Part shown: positions 45,711 to 55,103 of the stretch, piece after piece
Layout of the letters: each line of letters begins with the position of its first letter
Numbering within the stretch: the stretch's first letter is position 1
Program-made: the position numbers and the translations under genes
NCBI GenBank assembly: GCA_048013815.1
Contig: CM106585.1
Coordinates: 19,406,001-19,470,000 of the forward strand
DNA length: 64,000 bases
From: Setoptus koraiensis
Lineage: Eukaryota > Arthropoda
Direction: 5' to 3'
The notes under the pieces: generated by a model
Told to the model about the DNA's origin: nothing
The model's input: the letters and a program-made list of their open reading frames with translations, nothing else
The model's database searches: none

Positions 45711-46070
45711 ATGTCTAAACTATCATCGATTATTGTCTTGTTGGCAGTAGTAGTGATGGCTATTACTCTATCGGAGCATCAAGTGTCATGTCAGAACGAG
45801 TTTTTTGAGACATTAATTGGGCTACCGAAAACGGACGCGCCATCTCTACAACAAGCATCCGTCAATCCTTCGGACGCCGTTAAATCATTTGGAGATCTCT
45901 TGGGCCGGATTCTCAACAAAGCAGCTGGCACCAGCGATGTTGTCGAACCTAAGGTTGTTATAAGAACTGTGGGTACTCCTTCATCATCATTATGTGCTGT
46001 ACAATCTTGCACAGTAATTCGCTTCACTCCAGATTTTGTCTTCAGAAGCTGTTCTGAGATGGATTGTTAA
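45711..46070 (+). CDS. Small secreted cysteine protein, single-unit paralogue
   Basis: A 119-residue frame with a clear signal peptide (MSKLSSIIVLLAVVVMAITL), followed by SEHQVSCQ. The body has KSFGDLLGRILNKAAG and a cysteine-containing end with CAVQSC and CSEMDC, two C-x4-C pairs. The upstream 80 or so bases and the 3' UTR match the larger paralogue on the right arm (48496-47795, minus strand), which holds two related units. This copy lacks the Lys-Arg cleavage sites of the paralogue. No known peptide, toxin or inhibitor family was recognised. Poly(A) signal AATAAA at 46086-46091; the stop is 68 bases from the convergent neuroglian stop. Confidence 0.8.
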   Translation: MSKLSSIIVLLAVVVMAITLSEHQVSCQNEFFETLIGLPKTDAPSLQQASVNPSDAVKSFGDLLGRILNKAAGTSDVVEPKVVIRTVGTPSSSLCAVQSCTVIRFTPDFVFRSCSEMDC

Positions 46071-46138
46071 TTTGCTTAGAAATACAATAAATTTATTCTC
46101 TAACATTGAGTTTTCAAAAACATTTTTAATATATATTA

Positions 46139-46884
46139 TTAAACAAAGGTTGCAACACCTGTAGTTAGTATAGTGGGCATGTCATTCTTTCTTCTTGCGC
46201 CATACTGTCCTATGAGGGAACCGTCTTCTTCAAATTTTGATTTCTCGCCCTCGTAATCGGTCATGGAGTCAGTGTCAGAATCTTGAAGACTTCCAATTGA
46301 ATGATCATCTTCTCGCAAGGGTTTAGTCACGCTGGACCTATTTGCCACGAAAAAAAAGTGAAGAGACAATTAATATTGATGAAAAAGTTTACAAACTCAC
46401 AAAGTAACTTAGGTTTAACCTTCACTTGTGGGTACTCAAATTGAACAATATACTTACGGTCCCTTATATTCGTTGAAACCCGCATCTTCGTAGTCATCTG
46501 TGTCTTGTCCGAGAGCTATCTCTTTCTCATGTACAAGATATCTTCCACCTCTGTTTTGCTTCACCAAACAGACTAGTACAAATATAGCAACAAGCAACGC
46601 GATCGCACATAGCAGACCGATAAACCAGCCTGGATCTGCAAGTGGATCAGAGGACGGGCTATGTCTGAAACCATCTGTTGCTATTTCCTCAATTTTACTC
46701 GGTGTTTGGTATGGACTATCAACTGAGACAACTCGCATCTCATAAAGTGAGCTGCCTTCGAGTCCCTTCATTAGGACGGCCTCTAGGTTAGGTTCTATGG
46801 GGGACCTTTGCCACTGAGTCTCACCGAATTTCCTAAATTGGACATAGAAAGCACTGCCCAGTGGCAAAAGTCCCCCATACTATG
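46139..46884 (-). CDS. Nrg: Neuroglian (L1-type cell adhesion molecule), 3' end
   Basis: Neuroglian is a transmembrane Ig/fibronectin III adhesion protein that links to ankyrin. Two exons: 46884 (cut by the gap) to 46458, and 46337-46139, joined in phase 2 (GGACC|GTAAGT to AAATAG|GTCC). The first holds the end of a fibronectin III domain (FYVQFRKFGETQWQRSP), a membrane segment (WFIGLLCAIALLVAIFVLVC) and HEKEIALG. The second gives SSVTKPLREDDHSIGSLQDS and the ankyrin-binding motif, here LIGQYG, ending in TGVATFV. The canonical motif is FIGQY; the right-arm copy has Phe. The remaining Ig and fibronectin exons are missing, presumably in or beyond the gap. Confidence 0.93.
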
Positions 46885-47384
46885 NNNNNNNNNNNNNNNN
46901 NNNNNNNNNNNNNNNNNNNNNNNNNNNNNNNNNNNNNNNNNNNNNNNNNNNNNNNNNNNNNNNNNNNNNNNNNNNNNNNNNNNNNNNNNNNNNNNNNNNN
47001 NNNNNNNNNNNNNNNNNNNNNNNNNNNNNNNNNNNNNNNNNNNNNNNNNNNNNNNNNNNNNNNNNNNNNNNNNNNNNNNNNNNNNNNNNNNNNNNNNNNN
47101 NNNNNNNNNNNNNNNNNNNNNNNNNNNNNNNNNNNNNNNNNNNNNNNNNNNNNNNNNNNNNNNNNNNNNNNNNNNNNNNNNNNNNNNNNNNNNNNNNNNN
47201 NNNNNNNNNNNNNNNNNNNNNNNNNNNNNNNNNNNNNNNNNNNNNNNNNNNNNNNNNNNNNNNNNNNNNNNNNNNNNNNNNNNNNNNNNNNNNNNNNNNN
47301 NNNNNNNNNNNNNNNNNNNNNNNNNNNNNNNNNNNNNNNNNNNNNNNNNNNNNNNNNNNNNNNNNNNNNNNNNNNNNNNNNNNN
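46885..47384. other. Assembly gap of exactly 500 N
   Basis: The round number suggests a placeholder, so true length and even the join are unknown. It falls within neuroglian coding sequence on the left and next to a neuroglian Ig fragment on the right. Confidence 0.98.
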
Positions 47385-47512
47385 AATGATCTTAGTTCTT
47401 CCTTTAACATGCAGCTCGCCCTCAACGGTAACTTCACCGTGCTTGTTGGCGCCTCGACATCTGTATCGTCCTTGGTCTGTAGGCATGACTTGTTCAGGTT
47501 AACTGTCTCTTC
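47385..47512 (-). pseudogene. Nrg: Neuroglian Ig-domain fragment beside the gap
   Basis: Reads PTDQGRYRCRGANKHGEVTV and EGELHVKGRTKII into the gap. Upstream, VNLNK and then MPTDQG are in different frames, so one base seems missing, by decay or assembly error. Homology ends at about 47503-47512, where the inverted right arm begins. The ANKHGEV part also occurs in the fragment at 49470-50068. Confidence 0.8.
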
Positions 47513-47536
47513 ACTTTTTTTTCTCGTGGCAAATAG

Positions 47537-47735
47537 GTCCAGCGTGACTAAACCCTTGCGAGAAGATGATCATTCAATTGGAAGTCTTCAAGATTCTGAC
47601 ACTGACTCCATGACCGATTACGAGGGCGAGAAATCGAAATTCGAAGAAGACGGTTCCTTCATAGGACAGTATGGCGCAAGAAGAAAGAATGACATGCCAA
47701 CTATACTATCTACAGGTGTTGCAACCTTTGTTTAA
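47537..47735 (+). pseudogene. Nrg: Inverted copy of the neuroglian last exon
   Basis: The 199 bases match the left last exon exactly in length, keep the acceptor (AAATAG|GTCC) and read through to the TGVATFV stop. It encodes the canonical ankyrin motif FIGQYG. No upstream neuroglian exon is present in this orientation, so it is orphaned in this assembly; it could be functional if the join is wrong. Confidence 0.8.
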
Positions 47736-47794
47736 TAATATATATTAAAAATGTTTTTGAAAACTCAATGTTAGAGAATAAATTTATTGTATTT

Positions 47795-48496
47795 CTAAGC
47801 AAATTTACAATCATTCTCAAAACAGGTGTAGACACGTTTTTCAAGAAAATCTGAAAGTGATCTTACCAAGTCTGTTTGATTATTACTGTTGCCACTCAGG
47901 GTAATATTTGGAGAGATGTGAACTGCCATGCAAGAATATTCGCCGGTACATACTGTTGATTCAGAATAATGCCCAGTTCTAACATGAACTTGACGTTTCA
48001 CTTTGCCGGAGCTAGCTTTGCTGAGACCCTGGCCCAAGAGATCTGCAAATGACTTGACCGTGTCCCATAGACTAGTGGATCCTTGTTGTAGGTCTGGCAC
48101 TTTCATTTTCGGTGCCTCTATTGATGCTGAGCGGCGGCCTCGTTTTTCAAAAAAATCTGAAAATGATCTTACCAAGTCTGTTTGATTAATACTGTGGCCA
48201 CTCAGGGTAATATTTGGAGAGATGTGAACTACCATGCAAGAATATCGGCCCCCACATGCTGATGATGGAGAATAATCCCCAGTTTCAACATCAACTTGAC
48301 GTTTCACTTTGCCGGAGCTAGCTTGGCTGAGACCCTTGCCCAAGACATCTCCTAATGATTTAATGCGATGATTTGATGCGGATCGGCGGTCTCTGACTGG
48401 GGGAAACTTGCTCTGACATGACACTTGATGCTCCGATAGAGTAATGGCCATCACTACTACTGCTAACAAGACAATAATTGATAATAGTTTAGACAT
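47795..48496 (-). CDS. Secreted two-unit peptide precursor with dibasic sites
   Basis: A 233-residue frame with a signal peptide (MSKLLSIIVLLAVVVMAITL) then SEHQVSCQSKFPPVRDRR. Two related units follow, each led by LGxGLSxASSGKVKR and a Gln-initial segment with paired Cys (unit 1 CGGRYSC, unit 2 CTGEYSC), then HISPNITLSG, an NQT or NNQT site, DLVRS and FEKR or LEKR. Unit 2 continues VYTCFENDCKFA to the stop. Lys-Arg sites flank the units, and an N-terminal Gln after cleavage could become pyroglutamate, as in many neuropeptide or venom-type precursors. No family was recognised. The single-unit paralogue lies on the opposite arm at 45711-46070. Confidence 0.82.
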   Translation of the reverse strand: MSKLLSIIVLLAVVVMAITLSEHQVSCQSKFPPVRDRRSASNHRIKSLGDVLGKGLSQASSGKVKRQVDVETGDYSPSSACGGRYSCMVVHISPNITLSGHSINQTDLVRSFSDFFEKRGRRSASIEAPKMKVPDLQQGSTSLWDTVKSFADLLGQGLSKASSGKVKRQVHVRTGHYSESTVCTGEYSCMAVHISPNITLSGNSNNQTDLVRSLSDFLEKRVYTCFENDCKFA

Positions 48497-48787
48497 TATG
48501 AAGATGTTGTTGGCTGTGCTGACTTGAACTGTGATTTTACTTTGGTTGATTTTGATCGCAGTGTGTGTGAGGATGTCAATTGACGACGATTCGTAAGAAA
48601 TGATTAACATTTCGTGCTTGTGTTGACTTTAAATAGTTTTCAATTTTATGTTGATCATATCTTGGACATCTCAACATCACCCGATAAGATCAACAAATAA
48701 CTGTTTGTCCGTTTTATAGTAAGCGCTATAACTATAAGAGTTTCAAATCGAAACAATGATTTGTGTTTGGTTATTCGATCGTCCTCT

Positions 48788-48901
48788 CGATGTATCATCT
48801 TCATGGTGCGTGTTGGTTTTGGCCAATTGCAAACAATTATCACATTCAGTCCGCACTTGCAATTGGCCAAAACTAACACGAACCATGGAGATGATACATC
48901 G
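48788..48901. repeat. Long hairpin, 45-bp stem and 24-base loop (copy 2)
   Basis: Arms 48788-48832 and 48857-48901. Stem and loop lengths are identical to copy 1, and substitutions between the copies leave pairing almost intact. Confidence 0.9.
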
Positions 48902-49009
48902 AGCTGATAATCGGATTAATGGACACAAATAGCAGCTGCTCTGGTCAAAACTACCCAACTCAAGAGCCTTAAAATTTCCGAATTACTAATCTCCTCTCAC
49001 CAAAATCAG

Positions 49010-49283
49010 CACAATTTGCTTGGGATCCAATATCACCTGAAACCATAAGAGGCAAATTCAAAGGATACAAGATTCAAGCCTGGATTCCTTCAGACAATGA
49101 CCCTGCAACTCATATGCAACAAGTAACGGTCGGTAATACAACCATAGCCGAAGTTGAGATACTAAGACCGTATGCAAATAACTCCGTCCATATAATGGCA
49201 TTGAATGAGGAATATTTTGGGCCTGCATCCAATGTCGTTACTGTTACCGCGCCTGAAGGCACTCCCGAACCAGCCTCAGATGC
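49010..49283 (+). pseudogene. Nrg: Neuroglian fibronectin III exon, inverted copy
   Basis: Behind an acceptor (AAATCAG) it reads QFAWDPISPETIRGKFKGYK, IQAWIPSDNDPATHMQQVTV and EYFGPASNVVTVTAPEGTPE without a break to a possible donor (GATGC|GTATGT). The exon itself looks whole, but it faces away from the neuroglian 3' end and has no partner exons nearby except the orphan last exon on the same strand, upstream of it and in the wrong order. Confidence 0.85.
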
Positions 49284-49469
49284 GTATGTATACTTAAATT
49301 CATGATGGTTTGCAAGATGTTCATAGATACATAGTTGAAAAGTGAACAGTAAACTTATTTTAATAATAAAAGTTCATCTTATTAGGCATAAATGCAAATA
49401 AAGTTGCTGTTGGGAGTAGTCTAACTGATGTTCATCTGTTTAGACACACACACACACACACCACATAAG

Positions 49470-50068
49470 TCGAGGGCGCAAACTTGGGCCAATTTTATTC
49501 TTAGCAACAACTCTGAAAGTAGTATTCGAATAAGGTAGTAGCTGCATGGTGAATTTGTTATCGGGGGCAGGTATGTCGTGGAAAGCTATCTTCTATTCTC
49601 CTGGGCTTGTAGTTGTATTAAAGTAGATATCATAACCGAGTATTGGAGCCCTTCGATCCCCAGTCGGCGTCCAGGAAATTGTGGCTGTATAATCGTCACA
49701 CTCTAGCTTGGTAATCTTGGGAGGGTTGGGTACATCTTGAACAGTTAGGGTAGCGCTGCTGGAAACATGATCCAGAGCAGTCTTAGCGAGACATGTGTAG
49801 TTTCCTGAATCTAATTCTCTTGTTTTGGAAATAGAAAGAGAGTTATCTCTAGACTGGATCATTCTAGGGTCGGAATCAAAATCGATCACTCTCCCGTTGG
49901 ACAACCAAAGAACAACTAACTCCAATGTTGGATCGGCCTCTGCATTACACCGAACGACAGCTGTTTTAGAGGCAGATAGCTCGATATTCTCTGATGGCTG
50001 GATGATCTTAGTTCTACCTTTAACATGCAGCTCGCCCTCAAGGGTAACTTCACCGTGCTTGTTGGCGC
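49470..50068 (-). pseudogene. Nrg: Neuroglian Ig plus fibronectin III fragment, decayed
   Basis: From ANKHGEVTLEGELHVKGRTK it continues through an Ig domain (SASKTAVVRCNAEADPTLEL, SGNYTCLAKTALDH) into a fibronectin III domain (NPPKITKLECDDYTATISWT). After FNTTTSPGE a TAG (49595-49593) stands where Trp is expected. Homology resumes in the same frame (KIAFHDIPAPDNKFTMQLLP, FRVVAKNKIGPSL) up to a CA repeat at 49444-49462. The 5' end breaks abruptly at about 50068 against duplicated INTS2 flank. Confidence 0.85.
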
Positions 50069-50077
50069 TTTGATTGA

Positions 50078-50258
50078 AAAGAAAACCCTTCTTCAATATA
50101 GAAAAACTCATTGATTGGACCTAGTTCAACAAAATCTTATTAGAACCTTATTATATTGTTGTTGTTATACATGTCAGATTAGATAAGATAAGATGTACAA
50201 TCGACAATTTATTTTGTTGTTGTTGGTGCAATGGTTTTTTTTACATGAAATGAAATCT
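50078..50258 (+). repeat. INTS2 3' flank, copy 2
   Basis: Same order and orientation as 44645-44765, with insertions near 50114-50139 and 50190-50225. It abuts the broken neuroglian Ig exon directly. Confidence 0.85.
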
Positions 50259-50303
50259 ATCGATAATTGCTCAAATTTATATATTATCTGATCTTGTTCA
50301 GGT

Positions 50304-53300
50304 CTATGCAAATAGGCAACTATGGCGCCTATCATCGTCGATGCAGTTCAACTTATTATCTGACTTGCAGCGAACATTAATTGTTTCCTTAATATTATTA
50401 TATCTTTTGGAATTATTATTATTATAATTAATATCGTTGATTTTGTCACCAGATAAACAAATGTTATTTGTATAGTTAGCATCGTTCTCTTGATCCTGAT
50501 GCCCATCCTGGCTGCCATTGCCATTGGAGCAACTGCTATTTCTCGACAGTGGTCTGAGACTAGACAGTAACAAGCTACGAACAAATTTATAATAACGATG
50601 TTTAGTTTGGCTAGATTTTGTCATGCTTCGTTGTTGTTCGGACATTGGCATCGGCGGCAACGATCTTCGTCTCTCACTAATGAAGGCCTCGGCCATAGTT
50701 GGCGGTTGTTTGGCTTGCAGTAGCAATTTTTGAAATATTTCACTTATATTGTCATTGTTACGCGCCGATGACTTACAGAATCCGTTATCCCAATCTATCA
50801 ATACTAACGCCTCAATTGAATTACTGTCAACTAGATGCTGTTCCGCTGGCAAGTCGCTCTTGTTTGCTACAATCACCATGGGTGGTTTCAGTGTGCGTCG
50901 GGTCCTCAGATAGGCCTCAGTGGCGCTTGCCGCCGATGATTTACGCGATGTGGTAGCCGACGAAGTTGTGCAGTTAGTACGATAGCTAGATTTTCGGCTA
51001 TTTATGTCACCTGCTGATGTTTGATTACTGGTAATGTTACCACTGCTACTACTATTGGCACCCGTGCAATTATGCAATTCGTTACAATTGTGATCACAAT
51101 GTTGACAATGATTTGATATGGATAATGATGAATTTGAGCCGTGTCTTGAGACAGCTGTCTTGCCAAATTTTTTAATATTACACGCTACCCGACACAACAA
51201 CTGGCTACAGTTACTTTCGCCACAATAGCAAGAATTGAGCCCATTTATGGCGGCCTCATGCTCATTCACAGACTGACCACAGCAACTGAATGAATTGCTG
51301 CCGCTGCTGCTGCTACCTAAATCGCCTAAATCGCCCAAGATAGTTGTGGCCGTTTGTTGCAGTGTTGCAACAACGTCATCCGAGGCAGACACCGAGGCGC
51401 GCAGGCCGGCGCTGTCTTGGCGGCCGTGGTGGCCGTGGTTGTGGTTGCGGCTGTTGACGCTGTTGTTGACAGCAGAACGATTCAAGATGTCACTTTTGTT
51501 ATCATTATCACTAGAATCAGTGCATGGCACTGATTTTATCGGCGATAGATCAGTGGTGGCGCTCAAGTTGTGATGCCTGCAACTGTTACGTCTAGATACG
51601 ACCACTCCGTGTGGCTTGAACTGTGCTTGCTGCTGTTGTTGTGGTTGCTGCTGCTGCTGTTGTTGTTGTCGGTTGTATTGGTGCTGTTGCTGGTGACACT
51701 GATGGTGTTGATGGTTGTTGCTGTTGTTGTTGCTGTTGTTGTTGGGATGACCATGAGCAGCGTAGACATTAACGGGGGTTGCATTCATGTCGATGCGTTG
51801 CTGCTGCTGCTCAACAGAATCATTAATCATTGTGCGCTCTAATGAATTCAAAGTGTCTTGACATGTGTTGCACGATATGCCAGAATCTGAGGATCTTGGC
51901 GTCGACGAGGCCACTATCTGCTGATAGGCTGGACTTTGCTCGTAGGCCTTTTGTCTTTCTTCCACAATCATGTCGTGTATTCGTGTGAGCTCCTCGAAGG
52001 ATTCCGGATCATCGACACTGTAAACCAGTATGAATGCATCGCCGCTATTGATGGCCAGTCGGCGCATCGCTGGAAATTGATACGTGCCTGCGGTATATAA
52101 TGTATAATGCGAAAGGGGTGTGATACGAAATGTATGATACGAAATGTATGATACGAAAGGTGTTTGTGTGTGAAACGAAGCGTGAAATTAATCAGAGGTT
52201 GTCGGGAAAATTAAATTAAATTATCACCATTATGTAGGTACGATCGAAACGAGATGCAAGCCATCGCAAATTTTCGGCTTGTTTCTCCATTTGCCAGTTT
52301 CTCCATTCGCCGGTTTCTCCATTCGCCAGTCTCTCCATTCGCCAGTTTCTCCATTTGCCAGTTTCTCCATTTCTCCGCGGGAGAAATGGAGAAACCCAAT
52401 TCACGTAGCGCTGATGTGTGCACATCAGCGCAAGAATTGGCAAATTATCAGTTTGCCAGCCAGCCAGCCAACAAGGTCATTATATGACAGTTAGACCCGT
52501 AGTGACAGGCGGATTTTGCACCGTTAGCAGCGGCAGCGATACTTACAGCTGCTAATGCGGTTAGTAGTATGCAAATTTCGCGACTGGCATTGCGACACAA
52601 GTCACTGACGCAACTAACACAACGCGCCTCCGCGCCCCCGAATCGACGGGTCTCGCCAGGCTCCTCAGAGTCCGAGGCTCAGACACACAAATCCCATTAT
52701 TGCATCCGACGGCACCCGCAACATAACGTAATGGGCGCCGGCTATTAGGTTGTATGGCGGCGGTGGTGATTTGACGCTACTCAGCAACATTGGTCACTGA
52801 TATTAAACTTTGTTTGTTGTGTCTCGCCAGCTCGCCAGCTCGCTAACTCGGTTACATTATTCACAGCGACTATTTATAGCAGCACTTTGGGTGCGAGTAA
52901 ACACACCACTGGCGCTGCTATGAATCGCAAGCAGCAGCCCAGTAGTGTGCAAACCCGGCTCAAGGGATCCTAGACGCACCTATGCGCTTGTGTCGCCGGG
53001 ATAATATTATCCTATGCGCCGGTGTCGCCGGTATAATTGTCTGTGTGGGTGCAACGGATAACAATGGTACAGGTGCCTACATAATGTATGCAGCTGATTA
53101 GTTTCTGTGTGGGGCTACACTGCCAGTACCCACTGCGTGGCTCTCTGCTCTGGTGTTTAGTCATTTAATCGACTACTCCAACTCGCTAGGTGCAATCCTG
53201 GGCATAGGGGCCCCATTGCATGCACACGGGATTGTGTCGAGCCGCCGGTGTCGAGTATTATATAGTATTATATACGTCGATGTGCGATATCTGGCGATAC

Positions 53301-55058
53301 GATTGCCACGGCTCACGGTTGATCGGTTCGCGATGCAAGTAAGAGAGTGTCGCTTGTGTCATAATGATTCAAATGGCCCTCGTGCCCTTTCATGGGTGAT
53401 ATGCGCATAAATTTAAGCACGCTCACCCAGTAGAAGGGTGCAGAAAGGGGTCCGTTGCATTGTGGCCAAGAGGGGCCCCATTTTCAAGGACAGGTCAGCC
53501 AAGGCGTGCGCAACCTTGCAGGGTCTTGCGTTTGCGGGCCCAAAGTGTCAAGTAGTCAGGCGGCCGCGATAACAGCGGCCGACCAGCGACAACCACCACC
53601 AAGACAACCACCACCACCACGACAACAACAACAACAGCCACAACAACGACGCCACCGCCTACAATAGCAATAATAATATGAGCACCCTCTGAGGCACGCT
53701 TCTCGGCACGGGTGCCTCGCAAAAGTATTACCATTGGCGTGAGTATTACTGTACGGTCCGCCGCTGACCAGCGCGCGTAATAGTAATAGTAGTAGTACCC
53801 GAGCTAGCCCGACACCTCGCCAGACACACTAATCAGACAGCGAGCTTGTCCGGCGTCTGATTGTGTCTGGCTAGGTGTCTGGCCTAAATGGGCCCATCAT
53901 GGGTTGTGTAGCGACGAGCATCACTCTGTCCGTCGCTGCGACAGCCAAAGAGGGGCCCGTTGGCGCGACAGCCCGAGAGGCGCCCCGTTGGTACGACAGC
54001 CAGAGGGCGGCTCTGCGGCGCGTTGCGTCTGGGGCCCCGGCGCAGCCAACTGACCGTCGGGCCAGCAACGGACAAAGGGTTGCTTCTGGCGCGCACGGCC
54101 AAGGCCGGCCGACAATCACAATGCCGTTGTGACAATGGCTCGCCATTGAAAAACGCGCGAGACCTTGAGCGGATATTTTTGGCGAAATTGTTCAATTGAA
54201 ACTGGCGCGAATCTGCGATGCCGCTCACAAATGGCCCAAATGGCCCACATGGCCACAAACGGCCGAGAGCGGCCACAAACGAAAAATGAAAAATGAAAAA
54301 CGAAAAACGAACAGCGAAAAACGAACAGCGAACAGCGAAAGCGACGAAACGAAACTCACCTGAGGTGTCCGTCACGTTGATGTTGAACTGGCTCTTTTCG
54401 AAGGGGAACTCGATGAAGAAGTTGTCCTCCACCGTGGGCCTGTGCTTTGCGTCGAACACGTTGTACATGAACCTCTTGATGATGCTGGTCTTGCCCACTC
54501 CGCTGGCGCCGAACACGACGATTTTGTAGCCAGTTTCCGGTATGAGCTTGCACGCGGCGTCGGTTGTGTTGTTTGGGTGGTGCGACATTTTGTTGGCGCT
54601 GGTGCTGGTGTTGCTGGCAAATTTGCTGTTGCTGCTGCCTATGGCGCTCGTCATGAAACTGAATTTGGAGCCGATACAATTACCGCTACTGTTGTTGCGT
54701 TGCTTATTGTTGTTGTTGTTGCTGTTGCTGTTTATTGGCGACATTTGAATTGTGGTGTGTCCTTCGCTGGCTGCCCCACTGTGCTTATGTAACGGCTGTG
54801 GCAATTGTTTAATTACCTTTCTGGCGGAAGTTAGGTCGCAGGGCACGCTAATGCGGTGCTGTCTGACTAGACCCTTGAACGGGCTCAGTATTATTGGCTT
54901 GACTAGGCCGCTCTGGCAACTGTTGGCCAATTTCAATTGACCGCCCGGCGTCAGTCTGTTGTTTGCAACGTTGTTGTTGGCGCCATGCTGAACACTGCTC
55001 TGGATAGACTGCGCTGGCAAGCTAGCTCGAGCGGCGCGCTTGTTGTTGTAGCTGCTGC

Positions 55059-55103
<45 letters not shown>

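Larger units (their letters stand above)
44876..46366. repeat. Left arm of a large inverted duplication
   Basis: Matches the reverse complement of 47503-49366 with small indels. In order the arm holds a neuroglian fibronectin III fragment (-), a hairpin, a secreted-peptide gene (+) and the last exon of neuroglian (-). The homology stops at GTCTCTTCAC on the inner side. Confidence 0.88.
47503..49366. repeat. Right arm of the large inverted duplication
   Basis: Mirror of 44876-46366: neuroglian last exon (+), two-unit peptide gene (-), hairpin, fibronectin III fragment (+). It is longer than the left arm mainly because of the second peptide unit. It also has a 25-base segment near 48965-48990 that the left arm lacks. 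Confidence 0.88.
52088..54360 (-). other. Intron of the Ras-like GTPase gene
   Basis: About 2.3 kb between the two coding exons. Besides the repeats listed separately it has a CCA/CAA-rich stretch (53580-53650) and decamer-type repeats (GAAAAACGAACAGC) at 54285-54345. No nested gene was seen. Confidence 0.6.
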
